Source: Streptomonospora nanhaiensis (GTDB lineage Bacteria; Actinomycetota; Actinomycetes; Streptosporangiales; Streptosporangiaceae). From it: 64,000 bases of DNA. The notes beneath the pieces were generated by a model, which did not search any database, was not told where the DNA came from, and saw only the letters and a program-made list of their open reading frames with translations. The translations under genes and the position numbers were made by a program. Location of the stretch: the NCBI RefSeq assembly GCF_026642255.1, contig NZ_CP113264.1:4960001-5024000 (forward strand), in the 5' to 3' direction. Positions 24,827 through 33,953 of the stretch are shown here, one piece after another (within the stretch, counting starts at the first letter, position 1; every line of letters starts with the position of its first letter).

Positions 24827-26209
24827 ATGACCGAACAGGCGCCTCCCACCCCCGTGGGGCAGGGCGAACGCAGCACACGGGACCTCACGAAGGCCTCGGT
24901 CTCCGGATGGCTCGGCACAGCCATGGAGTTCATGGACTTCCAGCTCTACTCCCTGGCCGCAGCCCTGGTCTTCAACCAGATCTTCTTCCCCGACCTCAAC
25001 CCGGCGGTCGGCCTGATCGCGGCGATGGGCACCTACGGCGTCGGGTACGTCGCCCGCCTCGCCGGAGCGGTCTACTTCGGCCGGATGGGCGACCGCCTGG
25101 GGCCGAAGAAGGTCCTGTTCATCACCGTCGCGCTCATGGGCGTCTCCACCACGCTGATCGGCGCCCTGCCGACCTACCAGCAGGTGGGGCTCCTGGCCCC
25201 GATCATGCTCGTGGGCCTGCGGCTGGCGCAGGGCTTCGGCGCGGGCGCCGAGATCGCGGGCGCCACGGTGATGCTCGCGGAGTACGCGCCCGCCCGGCGG
25301 CGCGGGTTCATCGCCTCCCTGGTGTGCCTGGGGACCAACTCCGGCACCCTGGCCGCCTCGGCGATCTGGGCCGTCCTGGTGTTCGCCCTCTCCGAGGCCG
25401 AACTGCTGGCCTGGGGCTGGCGCATCCCGTTCCTGGCCAGTGCGCTCCTCCTGCTCCTGGCCCTGTGGATCCGCCACTCCGTCAAGGAGAGCCCCGTCTT
25501 CGAGCAGCGCGAGGACATCGTCGACGGCGTGGCCATGTCCCGCGAGGAACTCGCGGCCACCGCCGTCGAGAAGGACAAGAGCACCCTGGAGGCCGCGCTC
25601 CACCAGCGCAAGGGCCGCGCCTTCCTGATCGCCCTGGGCCTGCGCTTCGGCCAGGCGGGCAACTCCGGCATCGTGCAGACGTTCCTGGTCGGCTACCTCA
25701 GCGCCACCCTGCTGATGGACGGCTCGGTCGGCACCTCCGCCATCGTGTACGGCTCCCTGCTCGGCTTCGTCACCGTCCCCCTGGTCGGTGTGCTGGGCGA
25801 CCGCTTCGGCCGCCGCCCCCTCTACTTCTGCCTGACGATCGCGAGCATGCTGTTCGCCGTGCCCATGATGCTGATGATCAACTCCGGCGACGTCGTCCTC
25901 GTGACCGTCGCGATGGTCGTCGGGCTCAACCTCTCGGTCCTCGGCCTGTTCTCCGTGGAGAGCGTCACCATGGCCGAGCTGTTCGGGGCGCGCACCCGCT
26001 TCACCCAGCTGGCCCTGGCCAAGGAGATCGGGGGCGTCCTCGCCACGGCCATCGGCCCGGTGCTCGCCGCGACGCTCACCGCCGTGACCGGGTCCTGGTG
26101 GCCCCTGGCCGCCATGATCATCGCCTACTCGCTGATCACGCTCGTCTCCACGTACCTCATGCCCGAGGTGCGCGGACGCGACCTGGTCCGACTGGAGGAC
26201 GCCGTATGA
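24827..26209 (+). CDS. MFS transporter (MHS-like) of the hexonate operon
   Basis: Major facilitator of 460 residues with 12 helices. Loop 2-3 reads [13 protein letters not shown], and [24 protein letters not shown] marks helices 4-5. The first helix has [13 protein letters not shown] instead of the usual EWYD form, so it is a diverged MHS member. ATG 24827 follows GAAGGA (24813-24818). Its stop overlaps the zinc dehydrogenase start by ATGA. As first gene of an operon for sugar-acid breakdown it most likely imports a hexonate or hexuronate (inference from context). Confidence 0.88.
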   Translation: MTEQAPPTPVGQGERSTRDLTKASVSGWLGTAMEFMDFQLYSLAAALVFNQIFFPDLNPAVGLIAAMGTYGVGYVARLAGAVYFGRMGDRLGPKKVLFITVALMGVSTTLIGALPTYQQVGLLAPIMLVGLRLAQGFGAGAEIAGATVMLAEYAPARRRGFIASLVCLGTNSGTLAASAIWAVLVFALSEAELLAWGWRIPFLASALLLLLALWIRHSVKESPVFEQREDIVDGVAMSREELAATAVEKDKSTLEAALHQRKGRAFLIALGLRFGQAGNSGIVQTFLVGYLSATLLMDGSVGTSAIVYGSLLGFVTVPLVGVLGDRFGRRPLYFCLTIASMLFAVPMMLMINSGDVVLVTVAMVVGLNLSVLGLFSVESVTMAELFGARTRFTQLALAKEIGGVLATAIGPVLAATLTAVTGSWWPLAAMIIAYSLITLVSTYLMPEVRGRDLVRLEDAV

Positions 26210-27279
26210 GGGCCGTGACCGTCCACGGGGCCGGAGACCTGCGGGTCGACGAGCGCCCCGACCCCGTCGCCCCGGAGGGGCACGTGGTCGTCGCCGTCGA
26301 ATGGGGCGGGATCTGCGGGTCCGACCTCGCCTACTGGCGCCACGGGCGCTCCGGCACCGCCGTCCTGCGCGACCCCCTGGTCCTGGGACACGAGATCGCC
26401 GGACGCGTCGCCCGCGTCGGCCCCGGCGTGAGCGGCGTCGAGGAGGGCCTGCCCGTCACCGTGCATCCGGCCGAACTCGTCGGCGACGGGCGCATGCCCG
26501 AGAGGCTGGCCGGACGCACCAACCTGTACCCGCGGGTGCGGTACTTCGGATCGGCCGCGTTCCACCCGCACACCGACGGCGGCTTCAGCGAGTTCAGGGC
26601 GGTGCGCGCCGACCAGCTGCGCCCCCTCCCCGCGGGGGTCGGCACCCGCGAGGGGGCTCTGGCCGAGCCCCTGGCCGTGGCCCTGCACGCCGTGTCCCGA
26701 GCCGGGGACGTCGCCGGCAGGGACGTCACCGTGAACGGCGCCGGGCCCATCGGCTGCCTCGTGGCCGCGGCCCTCAAGCACGCCGGGGCCGGACGGGTCA
26801 CCGTCGCCGACATCAGTCCCGCGTCGCTGGCGGTCGCCCGGGCCATGGGCGCGGACGGGCTCCGCGACGTCTCGCTGGGCGAGCCGCTCCCCGAGGACGC
26901 CGAGATCGTCATCGAGGCGTCCGGGGCGCCGGGGGCGCTCGGCCCCGTGCTGCGCTCGACCGCCCGGGGCGGGACGGTCGTCCAGGTGGGCAACCTCCCC
27001 GGCACGGAGGCCGCCGCGGTCCTGGGCGACCTCGTCACCAGGGAGATCACGTGGAAGGGCTCCTACCGCTTCTCCCACGAGATCGACGACGCCCTCACCG
27101 CGATGGCCGAGGGCCTCGACGTCCGCCCGCTGATGACCCACACTTTCCCCCTGGACCGCGCCGAGGAGGCGATGCGGGTCGCCGCCGACCCCGCCTCGGG
27201 AAGCAGCAAGGTCATGCTGCGGTTCGGCCCGGACCCCGACCCCACCGATCCCGCACACCCCCGGAAGGACCTCCTGTGA
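26206..27279 (+). CDS. Zinc-type dehydrogenase, L-idonate/L-gulonate 5-dehydrogenase-like
   Basis: Medium-chain dehydrogenase of 357 residues. Catalytic zinc ligands are C37 (ICGSDL), H62 and E63 (GHEIAG). The segment [20 protein letters not shown] is typical of the L-idonate 5-dehydrogenase/RspB group, and [14 protein letters not shown] is the cofactor loop. The four cysteines of the structural zinc loop are absent: the stretch [17 protein letters not shown] that replaces it has none. In the operon it would oxidise L-gulonate or L-idonate at C5 to feed fructuronate to the reductase at 29422 (inference). The start overlaps the transporter stop (ATGA). Confidence 0.85.
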   Translation: MRAVTVHGAGDLRVDERPDPVAPEGHVVVAVEWGGICGSDLAYWRHGRSGTAVLRDPLVLGHEIAGRVARVGPGVSGVEEGLPVTVHPAELVGDGRMPERLAGRTNLYPRVRYFGSAAFHPHTDGGFSEFRAVRADQLRPLPAGVGTREGALAEPLAVALHAVSRAGDVAGRDVTVNGAGPIGCLVAAALKHAGAGRVTVADISPASLAVARAMGADGLRDVSLGEPLPEDAEIVIEASGAPGALGPVLRSTARGGTVVQVGNLPGTEAAAVLGDLVTREITWKGSYRFSHEIDDALTAMAEGLDVRPLMTHTFPLDRAEEAMRVAADPASGSSKVMLRFGPDPDPTDPAHPRKDLL

Positions 27280-28487
27280 AGATCACGGACGCGCGCGTCG
27301 TCGTCTCCTCGCCCGGCCGCAACTACGTCACCCTGGTCATCGAGACCGAGGACGGCGTCACCGGCGTCGGCGACGCCACCCTGAACGGGCGCGAGCTGTC
27401 GGTCGCCTCCTACCTGCGCGACCACCTGTGCCCGCTCCTCATCGGCCGCGACGCGCGCCGCATCGAGGACACCTGGCAGTACCTCTACAAGGGCGCCTAC
27501 TGGCGGCGCGGCCCGGTCACGATGACCGCGATCGCGGCCGTGGACGTGGCCCTGTGGGACATCAAGGGCAAGGCCGCCGGGATGCCCGTCTACCAGCTGC
27601 TCGGCGGCGCCGCACGCGACGGCGTCATGGTCTACGGCCACGCCAGCGGATCCTCGCTCGACGACCTGTCCCAGGACTTCCAGCGCCACCTCGACCTGGG
27701 GTACAAGGCGATCCGCGTCCAGGCGGCGGTGCCCGGGCTGGACAAGACCTACGGCATCGCGGGGGCCGGCGGCCGGGTGTACGAGCCCGCCAACGCCAAC
27801 CGGCCCCAGGAGGACTCCTGGGAGACCTCGCTCTACCTCGACTTCGCGCCGGAGATGCTCCGGCACATCCGCGAGGAGTTCGGCTACGGCACGCACGTGC
27901 TCCACGACGTCCACCACCGGCTCAGCCCGATCGAGGCGGGCCGCCTGGGCGCGGCGCTCGAACCCTACCGGCCGTTCTGGATGGAGGACCCGACGCCGGC
28001 GGAGGACCAGTCGGCCTTCCGCCTGATCCGGCAGCACACCACCACCCCCGTCGCGGTCGGCGAGGTCTTCAACTCGGTCTGGGACTGCCAGCAGCTGATC
28101 ACCGAACGGCTCATCGACTACATCCGCACCTCGGTCTCCCACACCGGGGGCATCACCCACCTGCGCCGCGTGTTCTCGCTGGCGGACCTGTACGGGGTGC
28201 GGTCGGGGTCCCACGGCGCCGGTGACCTGTCGCCGGTCGCCATGGCGGCGGCGCTGCACGTCGACCTGAGCATCCCCAACTTCGGTATCCAGGAGTACAT
28301 GGGCCACACGGGCCCCTTCGAGGAGGTGTTCCGCACCGGCTACACCTTCTCCGACGGGTACATGCACCCGGGCGAGGCGCCGGGCCTCGGCGTGGAGTTC
28401 GACGAGGAGGCGGCCTCCCGCCACCCCTACGACCCCCGGTACCTGCCGGTCAACCGGCGTCTGGACGGAACGGTGCACGACTGGTGA
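27276..28487 (+). CDS. manD: D-mannonate dehydratase, enolase superfamily
   Basis: ManD-subgroup enolase-superfamily protein of 403 residues. It removes water from D-mannonate to give 2-keto-3-deoxy-D-gluconate with Mg2+. Visible marks are [29 protein letters not shown], the metal ligands at about D211 (HDVHHRL), E237 (MEDPTP) and E263 (GEVFN), and the [11 protein letters not shown] and FGIQEYMGH segments that hold the later catalytic His and Glu. Some family members also act weakly on D-gluconate. The GTG start at 27276 overlaps the previous stop as GTGA, with GGAAGGA upstream. The next genes carry the product onward to KDPG. Confidence 0.9.
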   Translation: MKITDARVVVSSPGRNYVTLVIETEDGVTGVGDATLNGRELSVASYLRDHLCPLLIGRDARRIEDTWQYLYKGAYWRRGPVTMTAIAAVDVALWDIKGKAAGMPVYQLLGGAARDGVMVYGHASGSSLDDLSQDFQRHLDLGYKAIRVQAAVPGLDKTYGIAGAGGRVYEPANANRPQEDSWETSLYLDFAPEMLRHIREEFGYGTHVLHDVHHRLSPIEAGRLGAALEPYRPFWMEDPTPAEDQSAFRLIRQHTTTPVAVGEVFNSVWDCQQLITERLIDYIRTSVSHTGGITHLRRVFSLADLYGVRSGSHGAGDLSPVAMAAALHVDLSIPNFGIQEYMGHTGPFEEVFRTGYTFSDGYMHPGEAPGLGVEFDEEAASRHPYDPRYLPVNRRLDGTVHDW

Positions 28488-29425
28488 GCGCTCACGAACT
28501 CGACGTCGTCGTCCTGGGGGAGATCCTCCTGGAGGTGGCCACCGACGAGCCGGTGGCCCACGGGGTCCCCGCCCGCCTCGGGGTGTCCGGCGACGCCCTC
28601 AACGTCGCCGCGGCGGCCGCCCGGGCCGGCGCCCGGACCGGCCTGGCCGCGGTCCTGACCGACGACCCCCTGGGGCGGTCGATCGCCGACCGCGTCGCCG
28701 AACTGGGGGTCTCCACGGCGCTGCTGCGCTTCCGTCCCGGACAGCAGGGCGTCTACCTGGTCCACAGCGACCCCGAGGGGGAGCGGGCGTTCTCCTACGC
28801 CCGCAGCGGGAGCGTCGGATCGACGCTGTGCCCCGCCGACCTGGACGAACAGGCCCTGGCCGCCGCCGGGGCGGTCGTGGCCTCGGGCATCGCCTGCGCC
28901 GTCTCCGGGAGCGCGCACGAGGCCGTCCGGGCCGCGGCGCGCCTGGCCCGCAGGTTCGTGTTCGACCCCAACCACCGGCCGGCGCTGACCACGCGGGAGG
29001 CCGCGGCCGCGGTCCTGGCCGAGTTCGCGCCCCTCGCCCACCTCGTCACCCCCTCCCATCCGGGGGAGACCTCGTCCCTGCTGCGGAGCGCCTCCCCGGC
29101 GGAGGCCGCCCGGCGCCTCCTGGAGTCGGGGACCCGGCACGTGGCGGTGACGTGCGGCTCGCGCGGCGTGCACCTGGCCACCGCGGAGGGCGAGACCTGG
29201 GTCGACGCGGTCCCGGCGCCCGTGGTCCTGGACCAGACCGGCGCCGGGGACGCGTTCCTGGGAACCCTGGCCGCGCGCATGGTCCTGGGCGACGGGTTCG
29301 CGAACGCCGCCCGGCTCGCCGCGGCCGCCGCCAGCCTCAACGTGGGCGGCCGCGGCGGGACGGGGCTGCTCCCCACCCTGGAGCAGGCGCGCGCCCACGC
29401 CGCGCGGACGGGAGCACGGCGATGA
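28484..29425 (+). CDS. kdgK: PfkB family kinase, 2-keto-3-deoxygluconate kinase
   Basis: Ribokinase-fold sugar kinase of 313 residues that would phosphorylate KDG to KDPG. The N-terminal glycine-rich part is [21 protein letters not shown]. The C-terminal signature [18 protein letters not shown] contains the catalytic Asp in [14 protein letters not shown] is the usual middle strand. GTG 28484 overlaps the ManD stop as GTGA, and its own stop overlaps the reductase start as ATGA. The KDG assignment rests on position between mannonate dehydratase and KDPG aldolase. Confidence 0.88.
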   Translation: MSAHELDVVVLGEILLEVATDEPVAHGVPARLGVSGDALNVAAAAARAGARTGLAAVLTDDPLGRSIADRVAELGVSTALLRFRPGQQGVYLVHSDPEGERAFSYARSGSVGSTLCPADLDEQALAAAGAVVASGIACAVSGSAHEAVRAAARLARRFVFDPNHRPALTTREAAAAVLAEFAPLAHLVTPSHPGETSSLLRSASPAEAARRLLESGTRHVAVTCGSRGVHLATAEGETWVDAVPAPVVLDQTGAGDAFLGTLAARMVLGDGFANAARLAAAAASLNVGGRGGTGLLPTLEQARAHAARTGARR

Positions 29426-30879
29426 GCAGACTGACCCTGGACTCGCTCGTCCGCTCCGGGCGCTCCCCGTCCCTGGACCGCGGCGCCCTGCGCACCGGGG
29501 TGGTCCACCTCGGCGCGGGGGCCTTCTTCCGCGCCCACACGGCCGTCTACACCGAGGACGCCATGCTGGCCACCGGGGACACCTCCTGGGGAATCAGCGC
29601 GGTGACCGGGCGCTCGGCACGCGTGTGGGAGCAGATGGCCCCGCAGGACGGGCTGTTCACCGTCACGGAGCGCGGCCCGGGGAGCGGGGCCTCCCGCGTG
29701 GTCTCCGCCGTCACCGAGACGCTCGCCGGGCCGCGCGACCCCCTGGCCGTGGTGGAGCGCGTCGCGGCCCCGGGCACCCGGGTCGTGACCCTCACCGTCA
29801 CCGAGAAGGGCTACCGGGCCGACCCCCTGACCGGGCGCCTGGACGTGCGGGACCCGGCGGTGCGCGCGGACCTGGAGGGCGCTCCCCCGCTCACCGCGGT
29901 CGGCCGGATCGCGCGGGGCCTCCAGCTGCGCATGCTCCGCGACGCGGGCCCGGTCTCCGTGGTCTCCTGCGACAACCTGTCCGGGAACGGGGACCGCCTG
30001 GGGTCGCTGGTCGCGGACTTCGCCGACGCCCTGCCCGGGGCCGAGGGCGAGCGGCTGCGGGCCTGGACGGCGGAGTCGGTCTCCTTCCCCGACACGATGG
30101 TCGACCGGATGGTCCCGGCGACCACCGCGGAGGACCTCGACCTGGTCGAGGGGGCCCTGGGCCTGCGCGACGAGGCCGCCGTGATCGCCGAGCCCTTCCG
30201 CCAGTGGGTGGTCGAGGACCGCTTCGCGGCGGCCCGCCCCCCGTGGGAGCGCGCGGGGGCTCTCCTGACCGGCGACGTCCGCCCCTGGGAGGAGGCCAAG
30301 CTCCGCGTCCTCAACGCCGGCCACTCGCTGCTGGCCTACCTGGGGCTCGCCCTCGGGCACCGCACCATCGCCGCGTGCGCGGCGGACCCCGTCGCGGCGG
30401 AGGCGGCGCACCGGCTCGTCCACGAGGAGGCCCTGCCCTCGCTGCGCCTGCCGGACGGCCTCGACGGCCCCGCCTACGCGGAGTCGGTCCTGGCCCGGTT
30501 CGCCAACCCCGCCCTGGGCCACACGACCGCCAAGGTCGCGGCCGACGGCTCCCAGAAGATCGGGCCGCGCCTGCTCCCCACGGTCCGGGCGGTGCTGGAC
30601 CGGGGAGACGAGCCCCGCTGGAGCGCCCTGGCGGTGGCGGCCTGGATGCACCACGTCGCCGCGGCCGGCCCCCGGGTGGAGGACCCCCTGGCCGCCACCC
30701 TGGCCGGACTGCTGCCCGACCGCAGGCGCGCGGCGGACGTGGTCCCCCGGCTGATGGAGGCGGGGATCTTCCCCGGGGAGCTCGTCGCCGACGGGCTCTT
30801 CACCGGGCTCGTGGCCCACTGGTACGGGGTCATCGACTCCGCGGACACCCTCGCGCTGGGCAAGGAGATCGCGCTGTGA
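29422..30879 (+). CDS. uxuB: Mannitol dehydrogenase family, D-fructuronate reductase
   Basis: Polyol-specific long-chain dehydrogenase of 485 residues, normal for UxuB/MtlD. It interconverts D-fructuronate and D-mannonate with NAD(H). The N-terminal cofactor-binding start is VVHLGAGAFFRAHTAVY, and SCDNLSGNG is a family motif. The C-terminal catalytic region has KLRVLNAGHSLLAYLG with the Lys, Asn and His of the active site. Start ATG overlaps the kdgK stop, and its stop overlaps the aldolase GTG. Fructuronate is preferred over mannitol because mannonate dehydratase lies in the same operon. Confidence 0.88.
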   Translation: MSRLTLDSLVRSGRSPSLDRGALRTGVVHLGAGAFFRAHTAVYTEDAMLATGDTSWGISAVTGRSARVWEQMAPQDGLFTVTERGPGSGASRVVSAVTETLAGPRDPLAVVERVAAPGTRVVTLTVTEKGYRADPLTGRLDVRDPAVRADLEGAPPLTAVGRIARGLQLRMLRDAGPVSVVSCDNLSGNGDRLGSLVADFADALPGAEGERLRAWTAESVSFPDTMVDRMVPATTAEDLDLVEGALGLRDEAAVIAEPFRQWVVEDRFAAARPPWERAGALLTGDVRPWEEAKLRVLNAGHSLLAYLGLALGHRTIAACAADPVAAEAAHRLVHEEALPSLRLPDGLDGPAYAESVLARFANPALGHTTAKVAADGSQKIGPRLLPTVRAVLDRGDEPRWSALAVAAWMHHVAAAGPRVEDPLAATLAGLLPDRRRAADVVPRLMEAGIFPGELVADGLFTGLVAHWYGVIDSADTLALGKEIAL

Positions 30880-31496
30880 CGCCGACGGAAACCGTCCTGG
30901 ACCGCTCTCCGGTCATCCCCGTGGTCACGGTCGAGGACCCCGGCCGGGCCGTCCCCCTGGCGGAGGCGCTCCTGGCGGGCGGTGTGGGGATCGTCGAGCT
31001 CACCCTGCGCACCCCCGGGGCCCTCGCCGCCGTCCGCGCGGTCGCCCGTGGGGTGCCCGGCATGCTCGTCGGGGTCGGGACGGTGCTCACGCCCCGCCAG
31101 GCGGACGACGCCGTCGAGGCCGGGGCCGACTTCCTCGTCACCCCGGGCACCACGCCGGGCCTGCTGCGGCACCTCGCCCGGAGCGGGATCACCGCCCTGC
31201 CCGGGGTGGCGACCGTGAGCGAGGTCCTGGCGGCCCGGGACGAGGGGTTCCTGGCGCAGAAGGCCTTCCCCGCCTCGGTCCTGGGTCCGGGGTTCCTCCG
31301 GGCGGTGGCCGGGCCGGTCCCCGACGTCGTCTTCTGCCCGACCGGCGGGATCACGGCCGACAGCGCCCCCGACTACCTGGCGGCGCCCAACGCGGCGTGC
31401 GTGGGCGGGAGCTGGCTCACCCCGCCGGACGCGGTCCGGGACGGGGACTGGGAGCGCGTCACCCGGCTCGCCGCCGGAGCGGCCGCGCTCCGCTGA
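30876..31496 (+). CDS. eda: KDPG/KHG aldolase
   Basis: Class I aldolase of 206 residues that cleaves 2-keto-3-deoxy-6-phosphogluconate to pyruvate and glyceraldehyde 3-phosphate. The sheet-starting IVELTLRTPGAL, VGVGTVLTPRQADDAVEAGADFLV and TPGTTPGLL are characteristic. The Schiff-base Lys is in FLAQKAFPAS, and FCPTGGITADSAPDYLA binds phosphate. It is the last of six overlapping genes; a hairpin at 31505-31531 follows. Confidence 0.92.
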   Translation: MTPTETVLDRSPVIPVVTVEDPGRAVPLAEALLAGGVGIVELTLRTPGALAAVRAVARGVPGMLVGVGTVLTPRQADDAVEAGADFLVTPGTTPGLLRHLARSGITALPGVATVSEVLAARDEGFLAQKAFPASVLGPGFLRAVAGPVPDVVFCPTGGITADSAPDYLAAPNAACVGGSWLTPPDAVRDGDWERVTRLAAGAAALR

Positions 31497-31504
31497 CCCG
31501 CTGC

Positions 31505-31531
31505 CCGGCCGGAGGCGGCGTCTCCGGCCGG
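31505..31531. terminator. Hairpin terminator of the hexonate operon
   Basis: A perfect 10-base stem CCGGCCGGAG / CTCCGGCCGG around a 7-base loop starts 8 bases after the eda stop and also precedes the convergent membrane-protein gene end at 31575. Confidence 0.65.
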
Positions 31532-31574
31532 CGTCCCGGCGGTTCCGCCGCCGCGGACGACCCCTCCGGGGGCC

Positions 31575-32617
31575 TCAGGACGGTGGCGGCGGGACCGGGT
31601 GCGGGGCCCGCCCCTCCTCGCGGGCGCGCAGGCGCGCGTAGAGCACGGGGAGCGCGGCCCCCACCGGCGGCACGACCGCCAGGGGGAGCAGGACGAGCGC
31701 GATCGCGGCCGGGAGGTAGTGGACCAGGGTCGCGGTGGTGAACCTGTTCCCGTCGCTGAGCCGCATCATGGCCTCCCCCGCCGGGGCGGCGAGGGGCGAG
31801 GCCGCGACCAGGAGGAGCGTGAACGCGATCGCGACGGCCGCCGCGATCAGCAGCCAGAGGCCGAGGGCCCCGCCCGCGCGCCGCCCGTCAGCCTCCACGA
31901 GCGGCGCAGCGCCCCTGCCGTCCGCACGTCCTCGAACACCACGGCGGCGGGAGCGAGGGAGAGGCGGACCACGAGGTAGGGACCCACGCCCCCGGCGGCG
32001 AGGGGCAGGCCCAGGCCCACCGCCCAGTCCGCCGCGCCGAAGCCGGTGAAGGGGGCGCCCGGCCGCTCGATTCCGGGGATCAGGCCGCTCGCCAGGGAGT
32101 CGAACAGGAAGGCCCCCACCAGGACGGCGACGACGACGCCCAGCCCGACGGCCAGCTGCGTCGCGAGGACGCGGAGCATGTACGGACGGGCGCGCCGCCA
32201 CAGGCCGTCGGCGGGAGGGGTCCCGCGGCCGGACCGGGCGTCCCGCACGGCGACGGCGTGCGCGGTGTACAGCAGGGTGAGGACCGCGGCCGCGAGCAGG
32301 AGCAGCAGGGACACCACGAGCATCCCGTTCAGCGTGAACGCGACGTCGATGTCGCCCGTGGCGGAGAACGGGGGGACCTCCGCCTCCTGGTTGGACCGCA
32401 CGCGCTCCCGCAGGAGCTCGAAGGCGTCCCAGGTCAGGGCGAGGCCCAGGACGGCGATCGCGGCCACTCCGCAGGCGGCCAGGGCCGTCACGGCCAGGGC
32501 GGAGCCGTACAGGGGGCGCCGGAGGCGGACGGTGGTCGCCAGCGCCTCCCCCAGCAGGCCCGGGGCCTCGTCCTCCCCCGGGACCGGGGCGACCCGGTCC
32601 TCCGCGCTGCCCGCCAT
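31575..32617 (-). pseudogene. Membrane protein (GPDPase membrane-domain type), frameshifted
   Basis: One membrane-protein gene split over two frames. From ATG 32617 the first frame gives six or so helices and ends at 31847 shortly after ALRRSWRLTGG. The -1 frame continues LGLWLLIAAAVAIAFTLLLVAAS through two more helices to a stop at 31575. The SWRLTGG segment before a helix is typical of glycerophosphoryl-diester phosphodiesterase membrane-domain proteins (DUF7544-like). A single-base loss in the GC run 31871-31888 would explain the break. It may be a real frameshift or a sequencing error. Such proteins are of unknown function; none of the neighbours shares its operon. Confidence 0.75.
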
Positions 32618-32828
32618 GTCGGCCCCGTCCCTCGTCTCTCGCACCGGAACGGCCGGGGCGCGACCCGGTGGGGCCGCCGCCGCGCCGGTTCGGTGGTTCG
32701 GTGGTCCGCTGCGCCGCGCACGTCCCGATCGCGTGCCCGGTTCCGGGGGGATCAGCGGGTTCGGCACGATACCAGCCGGTCGGCGGGCGGCGGACCTGCC
32801 GGGGGCGGGACAGCCGGCGGGCAGCCGT

Positions 32829-32860
32829 GGACGCCCCGGCCGCGGACGGCCGGGGCGTCC
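32829..32860 (-). terminator. Hairpin terminator of the tctCBA-pdxA operon
   Basis: A perfect 14-base stem (32829-32842 with 32847-32860) with loop CGGA lies 12 bases beyond the stop of the PdxA-family gene in its direction of transcription. Confidence 0.7.
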
Positions 32861-32872
32861 GCGGACCGGGGT

Positions 32873-33883
32873 TCAGGCCGGAGACCTCCGTCCTCCGAGG
32901 GCGACCGCCAGGTCGAAGGCGTTCTGCACCGACCCGGTGGCGGCCACGCCCTTGCCGACCACGTCGAACGCGGTGCCGTGGGCCGGGGTGCAGATGGGGA
33001 CCGGGAGGCCGCCCGCGATGGTGACCCCGCCGTCGAAGCCCATCAGCTTCATGGCGATCTGCCCCTGGTCGTGGTACATCGTCAGGATCCCGTCGAATTC
33101 GCCCGCCCTGGCCCGCAGGAAGATCGTGTCCGACGGGAACGGGCCCGTCGCGTCCACGCCCCGGGCCGCCAGGTCTCCCACCGCGGGGCCGATGACGTCG
33201 ATCTCGTGGCGGCCGAACCTCCCGTTCTCCCCCGCGTGCGGGTTGAGGGCGCACACGCCGATCCGCGGGGCCTCGAACCCCGATCCGCGCAGGACGCGGT
33301 CCAGGAGGAGGCCCGCCTCCACCACGTTGCCGCGGGTGATGCCCGCGTCGACCTCGGCGACGGAGACGTGCGAGGTGACGCGGGCGGTCCACAGGCCGGG
33401 CAGCACGTTCAGCTCGGAGGTGAAGGACTCCACCCCCAGGACCTCCTCGAACCAGCGCAGCTCGTCGTTCTCGGTCATCCCCGCCAGGTGCAGCGAGGAC
33501 TTGTTGAGGGGCGCGAACAGGATGGCGTCCACCGTGCCGTCCTTCGCCATGTCGAGGGCGGTGGAGAGGTTGGCGAGCGCCCAGAGCCCTCCGTTCCTGG
33601 TGGCCCTGCCGCGCTCGAAGCCGTCGGCCGTCCCGGGCGGCCGGGCGGCGCCGTTGTCGTACAGGACGGGGAGTCCCGTGCCGGGCGCGTCACCGTAGGC
33701 GACGGGCGCCCCGGCGTCCTCTCCCGCCGCCCTCAGCTCGGCCGCGTCGGAGACCAGGACGATGTCGGCGGCCTCGGTGTTCTCCCGCCGCGACAGCAGT
33801 CCGGCGATCAGTTCGGGGCCGATGCCGGCCGGGTCCCCGAGGGTGATCGCGACGCGGGGGCGCGTGATGGGGGTGGTGGTCAT
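32873..33883 (-). CDS. PdxA family dehydrogenase
   Basis: PdxA-fold NAD-dependent dehydrogenase of 336 residues. Family marks are AITLGDPAGIGPE at the N-terminus, FAPLNKSSLHLAGM, the metal-binding His in TMYHDQGQIAMKLMGFDGGVTI, and TPAHGTAFDVVGKG at the C-terminus. PdxA oxidises and decarboxylates 4-phosphohydroxy-L-threonine; PdxA2 paralogues do the same to D-threonate or D-erythronate 4-phosphate, and another family branch (TphB) acts on unphosphorylated diol acids. Since it ends a tctCBA operon and no other vitamin B6 gene is near, a sugar-acid or related catabolic substrate is favoured. ATG 33883 follows GAAAGG. Confidence 0.85.
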   Translation of the reverse strand: MTTTPITRPRVAITLGDPAGIGPELIAGLLSRRENTEAADIVLVSDAAELRAAGEDAGAPVAYGDAPGTGLPVLYDNGAARPPGTADGFERGRATRNGGLWALANLSTALDMAKDGTVDAILFAPLNKSSLHLAGMTENDELRWFEEVLGVESFTSELNVLPGLWTARVTSHVSVAEVDAGITRGNVVEAGLLLDRVLRGSGFEAPRIGVCALNPHAGENGRFGRHEIDVIGPAVGDLAARGVDATGPFPSDTIFLRARAGEFDGILTMYHDQGQIAMKLMGFDGGVTIAGGLPVPICTPAHGTAFDVVGKGVAATGSVQNAFDLAVALGGRRSPA

Positions 33884-33953
33884 GGCTGCCTTTCCGGTGG
33901 GGCTCGTGCTCTGTGCTTCGGGGGCGGGCCCGGTCCGGGCCCGGGTCGTCGTG

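Noticed and set aside
32873-33883. Vitamin B6 biosynthetic PdxA
   Set aside because: Actinomycetes make B6 through PdxS/PdxT, and the gene ends a Tct transporter operon.
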